Shown piece by piece: positions 43,140 to 52,663 of a stretch of 64,000 nt of DNA. Location: the NCBI GenBank assembly GCA_902779355.1, contig CACZBF010000005.1:62001-126000 (forward strand), written 5' to 3'. Position 1 is the first letter of the stretch. Every line of letters starts with the position of its first letter. Below the pieces are notes generated by a model. That model made no database searches and was not told the DNA's origin. It was given only the letters and a program-made list of their open reading frames with translations. Both the position numbers and the translations under genes were made by a program. The stretch comes from an uncultured Lachnospiraceae bacterium. Its GTDB lineage: Bacteria; Bacillota; Clostridia; Lachnospirales; Lachnospiraceae.

Positions 43140-44263
43140 AGAATCAGGAATTGTTGGAGAAGATTGACCAATTTAATAGACTGGCTATATGTGGATATGG
43201 AGAACTTGGAAGATATATAGAAGACTTTGTTAGGGAAAAGAGACCTGACAAGGATGTGATAATTGCAGATAATTCTCTCAAGAATAAAACCAAAGAGATT
43301 ATTTTAGTTGATGAAGCATGTAAAATTCTTGAGAATACAGCATTTCTGTTAACAACGAGAACGAATAATACTATGTTGATGCATCAGCTGATAAATAATG
43401 GTGTTCCCGCACGTCAAATAATGGATGCGCTTACTGAAGAAGCTAAAGACTTTTTGTTTCAAAAGCGATATGAAATTAAAACAAACCCGTTACGTAGAAT
43501 TCAATTCGAAGTAGACATAGTATCCCACTGTAACTTGAATTGCAAATCATGCTCGCAGTTTTCGCCCATCTCAAAGGAAGAGTATATCGACTGTGAAGAG
43601 ATGGAAAGGGATTTCCAACGATTGGGAAAGCTGTTTCGTGGGGAGTGTGAGAGGATTTATCTAATAGGTGGAGAACCCTTGCTTCATCAAAAAATAGAGG
43701 AATGCATCAGGATATCCAGAAAGCATTTTGCCAAGGGTAAAATTTCTGTTTTTACAAATGGACTACTGTTATTGAAAAAAGATGGTGAGTTTTGGAAAGC
43801 ATTACGGAAGAATGATGTGGGACTCATTGTTACAAAATATCCTATAGCCCAGAACTATAAAGCTATGTTTGAACGGGCGCAAAAGGAGAGTGTAAGTATA
43901 GAGTATTTTAATACGACGGAAGATTTTAAATATATGACAAACCTTGGGTTGGATCCTGATGGACTGCAGGACATCAAAAGATCCTTTGCGCTTTGTACAG
44001 AGAGTAATAATTGTATCAAACTCCGTCATGGGAGATTATACACGTGTACCAGACCGGCAGTGATCCGTCGATTTAATGAGTTCTTCGGATTAAACCTCGA
44101 AACGAGTGAAAAAGACAGCATTGATATATATCAGTGTCAGACAGGAGAAGAGATATTACGTTTCTTGGCGACGCCGATAGAGTTTTGCAAATACTGCAAC
44201 TTTGACTATAAGAGCGCAACAGAATGGGGAGTAACAAAAAAAGAATTATCTGAGTGGTTGTGA
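43136..44263 (+). CDS. Radical SAM protein with Rossmann-like N-terminus (type B, copy 2)
   Basis: 375 residues. Residues 10-110 Rossmann-like (LAICGYGELGRYIEDFVREK). Cluster C132-NLN-C136-KS-C139 (CNLNCKSCSQFSPISKEE), then RIYLIGGEPLLHQKIEECIR and C-terminal EFCKYCNFDY. Coupled by ATGA to the type A enzyme. The 144 bases after it hold a possible 21-codon frame (44309-44374) with no support beyond a start and stop, and no clear promoter. Confidence 0.8.
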   Translation: MKNQELLEKIDQFNRLAICGYGELGRYIEDFVREKRPDKDVIIADNSLKNKTKEIILVDEACKILENTAFLLTTRTNNTMLMHQLINNGVPARQIMDALTEEAKDFLFQKRYEIKTNPLRRIQFEVDIVSHCNLNCKSCSQFSPISKEEYIDCEEMERDFQRLGKLFRGECERIYLIGGEPLLHQKIEECIRISRKHFAKGKISVFTNGLLLLKKDGEFWKALRKNDVGLIVTKYPIAQNYKAMFERAQKESVSIEYFNTTEDFKYMTNLGLDPDGLQDIKRSFALCTESNNCIKLRHGRLYTCTRPAVIRRFNEFFGLNLETSEKDSIDIYQCQTGEEILRFLATPIEFCKYCNFDYKSATEWGVTKKELSEWL

Positions 44264-44407
44264 AATAACATTATTATAGCCTACTTCATAAAAAATGAGA
44301 GAATGAGGATGGCCGGAATCACTAACAATGAACTCGCGATTTGTATGGGTTGGACATTACACGGTATATTGTGAATCATCTATTTTTTTGATCCGGAGGA
44401 GACGTGA

Positions 44408-45637
44408 GTGATTTTAAGCAGAGAACATGAAAATTTAATTCTTCCAAACGATCACTGTATCGGAATGGATTCTGGTGATGAATCGATTTGCATCATCATA
44501 TATCTTTTTTATGAGGATAAAGTTGATAAGTATATTCCATATATTGAGGAGATTCCCACGACGATGAATGTTTGTATTGTTTCATCGAAAGAGTCGATTT
44601 TGGAATTGGTAAAGAAGAAGCTCAGCAGAACGGATAAAGTTTTATACAGAATAAAGGAAAACAGAGGACGAGATATAAGTGCATTTTTAGTGGCTTGCAA
44701 AGATCTTTTTTTTGAGTATGAATATGTATGTTTTTTACATGATAAAAAAGAAAAACATGATCGATATAAAAGCTTTCTTGCAAAATGGGAAGAGAGCATC
44801 TGGGATAATCTTATTTTGAATGAGTATATGTGTAAGAACATACTATTTGTTCTAAAAAATCATTCTGAAATTGGATTACTGGTTCCGCCGGAACCAATGT
44901 CGGACATCAAGACATTTGGGGGTGGAAGTGACTGGAAAAAAAATAACAAAGAAAACACGGAGCAAGTTCTGAAAAAAGTTTTGGGAAAGGAAATAGTGAT
45001 TGATGATAGCAAACGTTCACTTGCTACGGGTACCGTTTTTTGGGCTAGAACAAACGCGTTAACCAAGCTATTATCATTCCATTGGAGATACATAGATTTT
45101 CCTCCGGAGCCACTTGCCGATGATGGGACGATTAGTCATGCAATAGAGCGGTCATTGCCCTATTTTGCTGCAGATGCAGGGTATACAACTCGTGTGATAA
45201 TGAGTGCTGGATATGTTGAAAATGAGTTGCAAAGAAAAGACGATTTTCTCTCTGAACTCATGGAGCTTAACAGGAGAGAGTTTGGTATATATAATCTGTC
45301 TTTTTTACGGTGCTTTGATAGAAAGAAGGAAGAGATAGAAACGTTTTGTAAGGGTAAAAATATTTATATTTATGGAGCTGGAGAGAGAGGAGAAGATGCA
45401 TTTTCTTTTTTGAAATACGTGGTAAGAATAGAACCGAATGGATTTATTGATCGAAACAAAGCGGGGGAAAAAAAGCACGGGCTAGAAATTAAAGCACTTC
45501 AAGAAGTGAAGGATGAAAAAAATGTTGGGATTATAGTATCAGTTGGAGTATTGTTGATGGAAGAAGTAAAGCAAATATTAACAGTAAATGGTATCCACGA
45601 TTTTGTCTTGTTTAGTGATTCAGACATCAATAATTGA
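44408..45637 (+). CDS. RgpF-like rhamnan synthesis protein with C-terminal Rossmann-like domain
   Basis: 409 residues from a GTG with GGAGGA upstream. Residues 25-310 match the rhamnan synthesis F family: ICIIIYLFYEDKVDKYIPYI, KENRGRDISAFLVAC, YVCFLHDKKEKHDRYKSFLA, WKKNNKENTEQVLKKVL and TGTVFWARTNALTKLL. Residues 315-409 are the island's Rossmann-like domain (NIYIYGAGERGEDAFSFL, GFIDRNKAGEK). RgpF-type enzymes extend rhamnose-containing glycans, so a deoxyhexose polymer is possible. Confidence 0.8.
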   Translation: MILSREHENLILPNDHCIGMDSGDESICIIIYLFYEDKVDKYIPYIEEIPTTMNVCIVSSKESILELVKKKLSRTDKVLYRIKENRGRDISAFLVACKDLFFEYEYVCFLHDKKEKHDRYKSFLAKWEESIWDNLILNEYMCKNILFVLKNHSEIGLLVPPEPMSDIKTFGGGSDWKKNNKENTEQVLKKVLGKEIVIDDSKRSLATGTVFWARTNALTKLLSFHWRYIDFPPEPLADDGTISHAIERSLPYFAADAGYTTRVIMSAGYVENELQRKDDFLSELMELNRREFGIYNLSFLRCFDRKKEEIETFCKGKNIYIYGAGERGEDAFSFLKYVVRIEPNGFIDRNKAGEKKHGLEIKALQEVKDEKNVGIIVSVGVLLMEEVKQILTVNGIHDFVLFSDSDINN

Positions 45638-45698
45638 CGTATGTGGCTATTTTTTGGTAGAACTTATTTCGAATTTTAGTGAACATAACTAGTATACT

Positions 45699-47093
45699 AT
45701 GATGAAAGCAATTGTTTTTGGAACAGGGAAATTCTTTGAAAATCGAGAGAAATATATCCGATACTTGAATCCGGAACTATCTATTGTGGCCTTCATAGAT
45801 AATAATTCTAAGAAAAGAGACTACAAAGGAAGAAGGGTTTATAAACCAGAAAGAATAAATGAATTAAACTTTGACCGTATCTTACTCATGAGCAGAAACA
45901 GTGAGGAGATGCGTCGGCAACTACTTTCTTTTGGGGTTGCAAATGAAAAGATTCTTGACTGGGATCAGTTCCTTATACTTTACCGTAGAGGTGAGATGCA
46001 GTTTTACTGTGGACACGAGGGTAATGGTAACGGAAAAAGAATCCTTGTTCTTACCGCAGAACTAAATTACAATGGGGGAACGATTGCTGCAGCCTATGCA
46101 GTGAAGGCCATGCAGGACAAGGGCTATCAGGTATGTCTGGCGGCTGAAAATGGGAATCTACCTTTTGTATATGAAATGGTTGAAATGGGAATCAATGTTG
46201 TACTTTATCCAAAACTTGGCGATTTTGGAGCAGAAGAACGGTTTTTTATCCGACAGTTTGATGTAGTGCTTGTCAACGTATTTCAGATGATTCGGTTTGC
46301 GGTAATAATAAGCAAAATGCGATCTACTCTATGGTGGATTCATGAACCGATTTATTTAATAGAGGAAACAATAGAGCGCTTCCCGGAATATGCAGATATT
46401 AATTGTTTTGAGGATCTAAAAATCTATGCGGTTAGTCCTGTTCCAAGGACGAATTTCAATCACTTTTTTCCAAAGAGGATAAACGGACTGTTACCATATG
46501 GCATTCCAGATTACAACTGTGCTCCGAAGACAATCATAAAAGGCAAAAATGAAAAGATTGTATTTGCATTAGTGGGGACATTTGTTTTTCACAAATCACA
46601 GGATCTGTTTCTTAAGGCAACATTAAAGATGCACAGCAATGATGCTGAATTTTGGATGATTGGATCAGTGGGTGATGAGGGGTTTTTCAAGGAGATTCAA
46701 GAAAAAGCAGAGGTATTTCAAAATGTCCGGCTGTTTGGTGAGTTTTCCCGTGAAGAAATGGGGCGAATATACGATGAAATAGATGTACTTGTATGCCCAT
46801 CAAGAAAGGATTCGCTCCCGATTGTGTGTACAGAGGCCATGATGTATGGAAAGCCGGTTATAGTTTCGGATAGCACAGGGACGGCTCATTATATTGAAAA
46901 TGGGAAAAATGGGTTTGTATGTAAAACAGATGACGCAGATGATCTCAGGGAAAAAATGGAGTGGATAATCAATAATCCTAAAGAGCTTCCTATAATGGGA
47001 GAGCAGGCAAGAAAAACATATGAGCTGTATTTCAGTATGGACAAGTTCGCTGACCGTTTGGAGGAGTTGCTATGCCAGCTGTTTCAATCTTAG
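45699..47093 (+). CDS. GT4-type glycosyltransferase with N-terminal Rossmann-like domain
   Basis: 464 residues. Residues 1-95 Rossmann-like (MKAIVFGTGKFFENREKYIR, IVAFIDNNSKKRDY). From about 110 a GT-B enzyme: LVLTAELNYNGGTIAAAYAV, LWWIHEPIYLIEETIER, VFALVGTFVFHKSQDLFLKA and PSRKDSLPIVCTEAMMYGKP (E-x7-E region). A TATACT box lies right before the ATGATG start, but no good -35 is present. The next gene starts inside its last codons. Confidence 0.83.
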   Translation: MMKAIVFGTGKFFENREKYIRYLNPELSIVAFIDNNSKKRDYKGRRVYKPERINELNFDRILLMSRNSEEMRRQLLSFGVANEKILDWDQFLILYRRGEMQFYCGHEGNGNGKRILVLTAELNYNGGTIAAAYAVKAMQDKGYQVCLAAENGNLPFVYEMVEMGINVVLYPKLGDFGAEERFFIRQFDVVLVNVFQMIRFAVIISKMRSTLWWIHEPIYLIEETIERFPEYADINCFEDLKIYAVSPVPRTNFNHFFPKRINGLLPYGIPDYNCAPKTIIKGKNEKIVFALVGTFVFHKSQDLFLKATLKMHSNDAEFWMIGSVGDEGFFKEIQEKAEVFQNVRLFGEFSREEMGRIYDEIDVLVCPSRKDSLPIVCTEAMMYGKPVIVSDSTGTAHYIENGKNGFVCKTDDADDLREKMEWIINNPKELPIMGEQARKTYELYFSMDKFADRLEELLCQLFQS

Positions 47094-48367
47094 TTCCGGT
47101 CTATAATGTTGAAAAATATTTGCAACAATGCTTGGATAGTATCTTGAAACAGACTTTTCCCGATCTGGAAGCAGTATGCCTTGATGATGGGTCGACTGAT
47201 AGAAGTGGAGAAATATTAGATCGCTATGCCGCATCAGATTCAAGAATCAGAGTCATTCATAAGGGTAACGAAGGTTATGGGAGAACGATGAATCTTGGCC
47301 TGTCGCAAGCGCAAGGTAAGTATGTGGGTATTGTAGAACCGGATGATGTCATATTTTCGCAGATGTACGAGAGTTATGTGCATGATATGGAGGCGGAAAA
47401 TCTTGATGTTGTGAGATCAGATTTTTTCATGACATGGCATCATGATGATGGAACGGCGTTGAATGAATACAGTTCCCTGTCAGAAAGACAGGAACTATAC
47501 GATCGGGTTTTGTGTCCAAAGATGAATCGGGAAGCTTTTTTCTTTGAAAAGTTTACATGGAATGGCTTGTATCGCAGAAGTTTTTTGGAAGAACATGGGA
47601 TACGCTATCATGAAACACCGGGTGCATCTTATCAGGACAATGGATTCTGGTTTCAGACGATGTATCATGCAGAGCGGATGATGTTTCGAAATAAGGCTTT
47701 TTATTGCTATACGAGGGATAATGAAGATGCGTCGTCATGGAACAAAGGAAAAGTACATGCATTCCGTGATGAGTATGATTTTATACGGGATTACCTAAAG
47801 GATCAAAATGAAGGAGATCTCTTTTTTTATCGTCTTGTATTTCATTTTCGTGTAAGAGGATACCTCGCAACGCTTGGCAGAATTGCACCTGAGTATAAGA
47901 GCAGTTTTGCAAAGGAAATATGTGAAGAGTGTTCCAGATATGAGATAGAAAACGAGGCCGAATATAAATGGCTGTCTGAAGGAGAGCGAAAAACACTTGA
48001 TGAGATACGCAGGGAACCTGTTGGATATATTCAAAAGGAAATAGATAGAGAGAGAACTTTGTTAGACAGTGTACGAGGATGGGATCATATTGTGATTTAT
48101 GGAGCTGGGAACCGGGGAAAGGCAGTACTGGGGATGCTTCGGTCTGGCTTGGAAAAAGAGCATAGAATCGATGTGGCGGTAACACGTTTTCAAGAGGATA
48201 ACCATTATTGCCTCAATATTCGGACACATGAAATAAGTGAGTTTTTGCAGGAAAAAGATACCGTGCTGATTTTGCTGGCGGTGAAGCCCGGGACACGAAA
48301 TTATGAAGAGATGCGAAGAAATTTGAACGAGTATGGATTCCAAAATGTCGGAGAATGCAATGTATAG
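47072..48367 (+). CDS. Family 2 glycosyltransferase with C-terminal Rossmann-like domain
   Basis: 431 residues. VSILVPVYNVEKYLQQCLDS, DDGSTDRSGEILDRY, GIVEPDDVI and WNGLYRRSFLEEHGIRYHET are typical of GT2 enzymes of capsule loci. Residues about 330-431 are the Rossmann-like domain (HIVIYGAGNRGKAVLGMLRS). It overlaps the upstream gene by 22 bases, with TGGAGGAG before its ATG. It is the last complete gene of the AT-richer block. Confidence 0.85.
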   Translation: MPAVSILVPVYNVEKYLQQCLDSILKQTFPDLEAVCLDDGSTDRSGEILDRYAASDSRIRVIHKGNEGYGRTMNLGLSQAQGKYVGIVEPDDVIFSQMYESYVHDMEAENLDVVRSDFFMTWHHDDGTALNEYSSLSERQELYDRVLCPKMNREAFFFEKFTWNGLYRRSFLEEHGIRYHETPGASYQDNGFWFQTMYHAERMMFRNKAFYCYTRDNEDASSWNKGKVHAFRDEYDFIRDYLKDQNEGDLFFYRLVFHFRVRGYLATLGRIAPEYKSSFAKEICEECSRYEIENEAEYKWLSEGERKTLDEIRREPVGYIQKEIDRERTLLDSVRGWDHIVIYGAGNRGKAVLGMLRSGLEKEHRIDVAVTRFQEDNHYCLNIRTHEISEFLQEKDTVLILLAVKPGTRNYEEMRRNLNEYGFQNVGECNV

Positions 48368-48397
48368 TAAAAAATGATATTTAAGAGGTGCAAAGCG

Positions 48398-48529
48398 ATG
48401 GGACGCAGTGAATTGGAGAATATGCTCATGCCAGACGAGAAGTTTGGGAATGATGATGAGATTTGGATTTGGGGAACCGATAATACAGCAGAAATGTTTG
48501 CGGAAGGATTTCACCCCAGATTCCCGTAA
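48398..48529 (+). pseudogene. Gene truncated after 43 codons at a palindrome
   Basis: A strong site (AAGAGGTG) and an ATG open a frame with DDEIWIWGTDNTAEMFAEGF, the first strand and glycine loop of the island's Rossmann-like domain. The TAA stop lies inside the left arm of the hairpin at 48518-48555. The sequence after the hairpin does not continue the domain. It looks like the start of another Rossmann-carrying gene cut off by an insertion or deletion. Confidence 0.6.
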
Positions 48530-48555
48530 CACATAGTTATGTGTTACGGGAATCT
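48518..48555. repeat. Perfect 18 bp inverted repeat
   Basis: AGATTCCCGTAACACATA (48518-48535), two-base loop, and its exact reverse complement (48538-48555). No T-run follows, so it is not a normal terminator. The 170 bases between it and the next promoter hold a 38-codon frame (MMTSKKAEHTAEVLAYGNDY...) of unknown meaning, perhaps gene debris. Confidence 0.85.
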
Positions 48556-48727
48556 AGGATTCAACCTTTTGCTATGATGACCTCAAAAAAGGCGGAGCAT
48601 ACAGCGGAAGTTTTGGCATATGGAAATGACTATGAGTTTGTTTGGGAACATAGGGATCACAACGACCTGTCAAACTCGCCATGTTTTTGACAAAACAATA
48701 CAATAGTTGGCATATTCGGCTATTTGC

Positions 48728-48756
48728 TTGACAAAACCTGATTGTTTGCGTTAAAA
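48728..48756 (+). promoter_or_regulatory. Sigma-A promoter of the AlbA_2 gene
   Basis: TTGACA (48728-48733), 17 bp, TTAAAA (48751-48756), or TAAAAT one base later. Confidence 0.6.
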
Positions 48757-48786
48757 TGTTGGCAAAATCAAGCGGAGGTTGCCAAG

Positions 48787-50250
48787 TTGCGAGAGGAAGA
48801 ACTTGTAAATCTTGTCAGAAAAGTGCTGAAGCGGCAGACGGAATTTCAGACTATAGAGCTTAAGGCGGCGGGAGTAGATTTTCCAAAGAGGATCTATGAT
48901 ACGCTGTCTTCTTTTTCCAATCAGGACGATGGCGGAACGATTCTTTTTGGAGTCTCGGAGAAAGATGCCTACGAGGTTACAGGAGTCTATAATGTTGAGA
49001 ATGCCCAGAAGAAAGCAATGGAAGCCTGTGAGCAGATGGAACCGAGAGTTCGGGCTATTTTTACGAACACGGAAATTGATGGTAAGATGGTGCTTGCGGC
49101 AGAGATACCTTCGGTCGAATATTGGTCCAGACCGGTTTTTTATAGGGGAGCCGGTAGGCTGAGAGGGTCTTATGTTCGTGTTGGAGATGCGGATGAGCCT
49201 ATGAGCGAATATGAGGTGTATAGCTACGAAGCGTTTCGCAGGAGGATCAGAGAAGAATTGCGTGTTGTTCCGGAGTGCCAGATAGATATGCTTGATCAGG
49301 ACAGAATAAGGAATTGTCTCGACGCCGCTAAAGAGAATCGCGAGAAACTGAAAAAGCTTCCGGATGAGCAGATTATGGAATTGCTTGGAATTACTGTGAA
49401 GGGTGTGCCAACATTAAGTGGAGTGCTTGTTTTTGCGCTGTATCCGCAAGCTTGGTTCCCGCAACTTAGCGTTACGGCTGTTTCCTTGCCGGGATCTGGG
49501 ATGGGGGAGACAGATGGCGATGGTGCGAGATTCATAGATAATAAGCGGATAACAGGGACAATACCGGATATGCTTGACGAAGCAGTAGATTTTGTCAGGA
49601 AGAACATGCGGACAAAGACGATTGTAGACGAAAACGGAAAGCGTTCGGATAAAGAGGAATATCCGATTATCGCCGTAAGGGAAGCAGTTCTGAATGCCTT
49701 AATACACAGGGATTACAGTATGCTTACGGAAAATACGCCAATCACCATTGAGATGTACAGGGATCGTATGGAGATTGTGAGTAAGGGCGGGCTTTATGGT
49801 GGCGGTTCGCCAAAGATGCTGGGAAAGGGAAGACCGGAGACAAGAAATGCTACGCTTATTAACATTCTAGAACTCTTAGACGTGACAGAAAACCGATATT
49901 CAGGGATACCTACCATGCAGCGGGAAATGGCGGAAGCAGGTCTCCCTGATCCACAGTTTGAAGTCAGACGTGGGGAGTTCAGGGTCATTTTCAAAAACGG
50001 GAGTGAAGCACCGGAGGATAAAATTGATAAGAGCGACATCTTTAGTGCAGTCGTACAGTTTTGTTCTGTTCCGCGAAGCCGTGCTGAACTCACCTCGTTT
50101 TGCGGGAAGTCAAGGTACTATACCATGTCAGCTATAGTGCAGCCACTGATTGATCAAGGAAAGCTTAGGATGACGATTCCGGAGAAGCCGAAAAGTTCAA
50201 ATCAGAGATATATGACGGTGGAAGATAGTGCTGGACAATGGGATATCTGA
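48787..50250 (+). CDS. Schlafen/AlbA_2-domain putative DNA-binding protein
   Basis: 487 residues from a TTG with GGAGG eight bases upstream; an earlier TTG at 48744 lies inside the promoter. Residues 20-130 are AlbA_2: TEFQTIELKAAGVDFPKRIY, SSFSNQDDGGTILFGVSEKD. Residues 290-380 contain AVREAVLNALIHRDYSMLTE and MEIVSKGGLYGG, the HATPase_c_4-like region; a winged-helix tail follows. This family is a common accessory gene near mobile or toxin-antitoxin cassettes; the role is unknown and it is not part of the glycan pathway. Confidence 0.82.
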   Translation: MREEELVNLVRKVLKRQTEFQTIELKAAGVDFPKRIYDTLSSFSNQDDGGTILFGVSEKDAYEVTGVYNVENAQKKAMEACEQMEPRVRAIFTNTEIDGKMVLAAEIPSVEYWSRPVFYRGAGRLRGSYVRVGDADEPMSEYEVYSYEAFRRRIREELRVVPECQIDMLDQDRIRNCLDAAKENREKLKKLPDEQIMELLGITVKGVPTLSGVLVFALYPQAWFPQLSVTAVSLPGSGMGETDGDGARFIDNKRITGTIPDMLDEAVDFVRKNMRTKTIVDENGKRSDKEEYPIIAVREAVLNALIHRDYSMLTENTPITIEMYRDRMEIVSKGGLYGGGSPKMLGKGRPETRNATLINILELLDVTENRYSGIPTMQREMAEAGLPDPQFEVRRGEFRVIFKNGSEAPEDKIDKSDIFSAVVQFCSVPRSRAELTSFCGKSRYYTMSAIVQPLIDQGKLRMTIPEKPKSSNQRYMTVEDSAGQWDI

Positions 50251-50251
50251 T

Positions 50252-52663
50252 ATGATGAGCCATACGACAGAACAGGAATTATTGAAAGAACTTCATACCG
50301 GTCTGATCCGTTGGTATCCGTTCGCAGAGGATGCGAAGATCCTTTTCTTTGTGCCGGATGCAGTGAATGATCCGATGCGGACAGAGCGTGAGGACATGGC
50401 GGCGTGGCTCACAGAAAGTGGCCGCTCTGTGACGGTATTGTCACCGGATGCATTTGTCGTTTCCGAACACAGTGGTTATGATATCGTCTGCCTGCTTGGT
50501 GTGTTGGAGTTTTTGAAGAACCCGGCAGAGTTCCTGGCGGACGCGAAGAGGGCATTGCGGTCAGGCGGAAAACTTCTGCTTGGTACGGACAACCGTTTTT
50601 CAATCCGCTATTTTTGCGGAGACCATGATCTGTTCACAGATCGGAGCTTTGATGGGATTGAAAATTATGAAATGTTGTTCCCGCAAGATAAAGAACGGTT
50701 CGGTGCCAGAAGTTACGCGCGGTTTGAGCTGGACGCGTTTCTGGCAGAAGCGGGGATCGGAAGCGCCCGCTACTATTCGGTTTTTCCGGATATCCGGTTT
50801 GCACAGCTTGTCTATGCGGAGGATTATGAGCCCAATGAAGAACTCGTCATCCGCTATTTTCCCATGTATAACCATTCGTCATCCGTATTTCTGCGGGAGG
50901 AAAAAATGCTGAATCCCCTTGCGGCAAATGGAATGCTGCATAAGATGGCGAATGGTTACCTGATCGAGTGCGGGATCGAAGAAGAGATATTCACAGATAT
51001 CTGCCATGCGACGCTTGCGCTGGATCGCGGTGAAAACTCCATGATCACACGGATTCGGAAAAAATCGTTTCCGGGTAGCCATGCGCTTCCGGATGGCACA
51101 TATGATCCGGATTATTCCGTGGAGAAGATTCCCTGTGGACAGGGTGGTGAAAAGAAGATCCGAGATCTCCTGCAAAACGCGGAGAACTTAGAAAAACACG
51201 GGATACATATTGTTCCGGCAGAACTTGTGAACGGACATTATGTGATGCCATATGTTACTGTGCCTGGCGGGATTCGTTATTTCACGGAGTTGGCGCAAAA
51301 AGGGAAGGAACCATTTCTGGAGGGAATCGATCGTTTTTATCAGCTTCTGCTTTGCTCATCTGAAATACTGCCGGAGGATCCGGATGTGACGTTTGGGACA
51401 GATTCGGTCAGCGGCAAACCAATCCGCTGCAGGCAGACGGGACCGGTTTTGAAGGAGGGATATCTTGACTTTATGCCTTTGAATGCGTTTGTTATTCAGG
51501 ATGAATTCTATTTCTATGATCAGGAGTATGCTGTAGAAAACTATCCAGCAAAGGCAATTTTGTATCGGGCGATCGGTCACATCTTCTCTCCAGGGAAAAT
51601 CATCTCAAATGTAGTGTCTTATGATGACGCTTTGGAGCGATATGAATTGATGGAGGATCAGAACAACTGGTATCGTTTGGCATGGCGGTTTACAAATGAG
51701 CTTCGCCATGAAACAACGCTTCATGAGTTTACTTCCCGCTACAAATCCGATGGAGTTGTGATCAGCACGAACCGAGAACGGATCAGTTTTTCCGTGACTG
51801 AGTATCAAAGGCTGTTTGTGGAATTGTTTCGCGGGATCGAAGGGAAAGATCTGATCCTGTTTGGTACCGGGGCGTTTTCGAGACAGTTTCTTTCCATGTT
51901 CGGGGGTGATGTGAACATCAAAATGCTGTTGGATAATAATCCTTCAAAACAAGGGACTGAGATGCAGGGTTTTCCCATCGTTTCTCCGGAGGTGTTAAAG
52001 GATCTGGATCCGGATTCTTATAAATTGATCATTTGCATCAAGCAATATGTAGGCGTACTGCAGCAGATCAAACCATTTGGCGTCAAGCATCTGGGGATTT
52101 TTGATCCGAATACTGGATATGAGATGCCGCAGAAAGTCCGGCGAATTACGGCAGCAGAAGAACCCACGGAAGTGGCTGGACAGAAAGAAGGAGAGCCGAC
52201 GGAAAAGAAGCCCTATCACATCGGTTACATTTCCGGTGTTTTCGATCTTTTCCACATCGGCCATCTGAACCTGTTCCGCAGAGCAAAGGAGTATTGCGAC
52301 TATCTGATCGTCGGCGTTTCCTCGGATGAGTGGATACGGAAATTTAAAGAGACGGAACCGATCGTGCCGTTTGAGGAACGACGTGCGATTGTGGAAGCCT
52401 GCCGCTATGTGGATGAGGCGGTGGAAATCCCGACCTATGCAGATGACGCATTGAATGCGTGGCGTAAGTATCGTTTTGATGTCCAGTTTTCAGGCAGTGA
52501 TTATGAGCATGACTCTGGATGGCTCAATATGAAAGCAAAGCTGGAAGAAAACGGCGTGGCAGTCGTCTTCTTCCCTTATACGGAGGGAACCAGCACGACA
52601 AAACGGAAAGACAGGTTGAAGAGTCAAAAGAATAAAGCGGAAAAAAAAGAGGGGGAGAAATGA
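50252..52663 (+). CDS. Methyltransferase-like + Rossmann + cytidylyltransferase three-domain protein
   Basis: 803 residues. Residues 1-200: class I methyltransferase-like (GYDIVCLLGVLEFLKNPAEF, GGKLLLGTDNRFSIRYF), with a weak SAM-binding motif I. A middle region to 520 follows. Residues 530-620: Rossmann-like (DLILFGTGAFSRQFLSMF, MLLDNNPSKQG). Residues 655-800: cytidylyltransferase (GYISGVFDLFHIGHLNLFRR, HIGH at 668-671, TEGTSTTKRKDRLK). The start is ATGATG right after the AlbA_2 stop, with only a weak ribosome binding site. It probably supplies a CDP-activated group for the LicD downstream. Confidence 0.8.
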   Translation: MMSHTTEQELLKELHTGLIRWYPFAEDAKILFFVPDAVNDPMRTEREDMAAWLTESGRSVTVLSPDAFVVSEHSGYDIVCLLGVLEFLKNPAEFLADAKRALRSGGKLLLGTDNRFSIRYFCGDHDLFTDRSFDGIENYEMLFPQDKERFGARSYARFELDAFLAEAGIGSARYYSVFPDIRFAQLVYAEDYEPNEELVIRYFPMYNHSSSVFLREEKMLNPLAANGMLHKMANGYLIECGIEEEIFTDICHATLALDRGENSMITRIRKKSFPGSHALPDGTYDPDYSVEKIPCGQGGEKKIRDLLQNAENLEKHGIHIVPAELVNGHYVMPYVTVPGGIRYFTELAQKGKEPFLEGIDRFYQLLLCSSEILPEDPDVTFGTDSVSGKPIRCRQTGPVLKEGYLDFMPLNAFVIQDEFYFYDQEYAVENYPAKAILYRAIGHIFSPGKIISNVVSYDDALERYELMEDQNNWYRLAWRFTNELRHETTLHEFTSRYKSDGVVISTNRERISFSVTEYQRLFVELFRGIEGKDLILFGTGAFSRQFLSMFGGDVNIKMLLDNNPSKQGTEMQGFPIVSPEVLKDLDPDSYKLIICIKQYVGVLQQIKPFGVKHLGIFDPNTGYEMPQKVRRITAAEEPTEVAGQKEGEPTEKKPYHIGYISGVFDLFHIGHLNLFRRAKEYCDYLIVGVSSDEWIRKFKETEPIVPFEERRAIVEACRYVDEAVEIPTYADDALNAWRKYRFDVQFSGSDYEHDSGWLNMKAKLEENGVAVVFFPYTEGTSTTKRKDRLKSQKNKAEKKEGEK

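Noticed and set aside
44309-44374. 21-codon frame between the radical SAM and RgpF-like genes
   Set aside because: Start and stop only, poor ribosome binding site spacing, no homology; noted in the neighbouring gene entry.
48557-48690. Continuation of the truncated gene after the hairpin
   Set aside because: No frame after the hairpin continues the Rossmann-like domain; the 38-codon frame there has no recognisable content.
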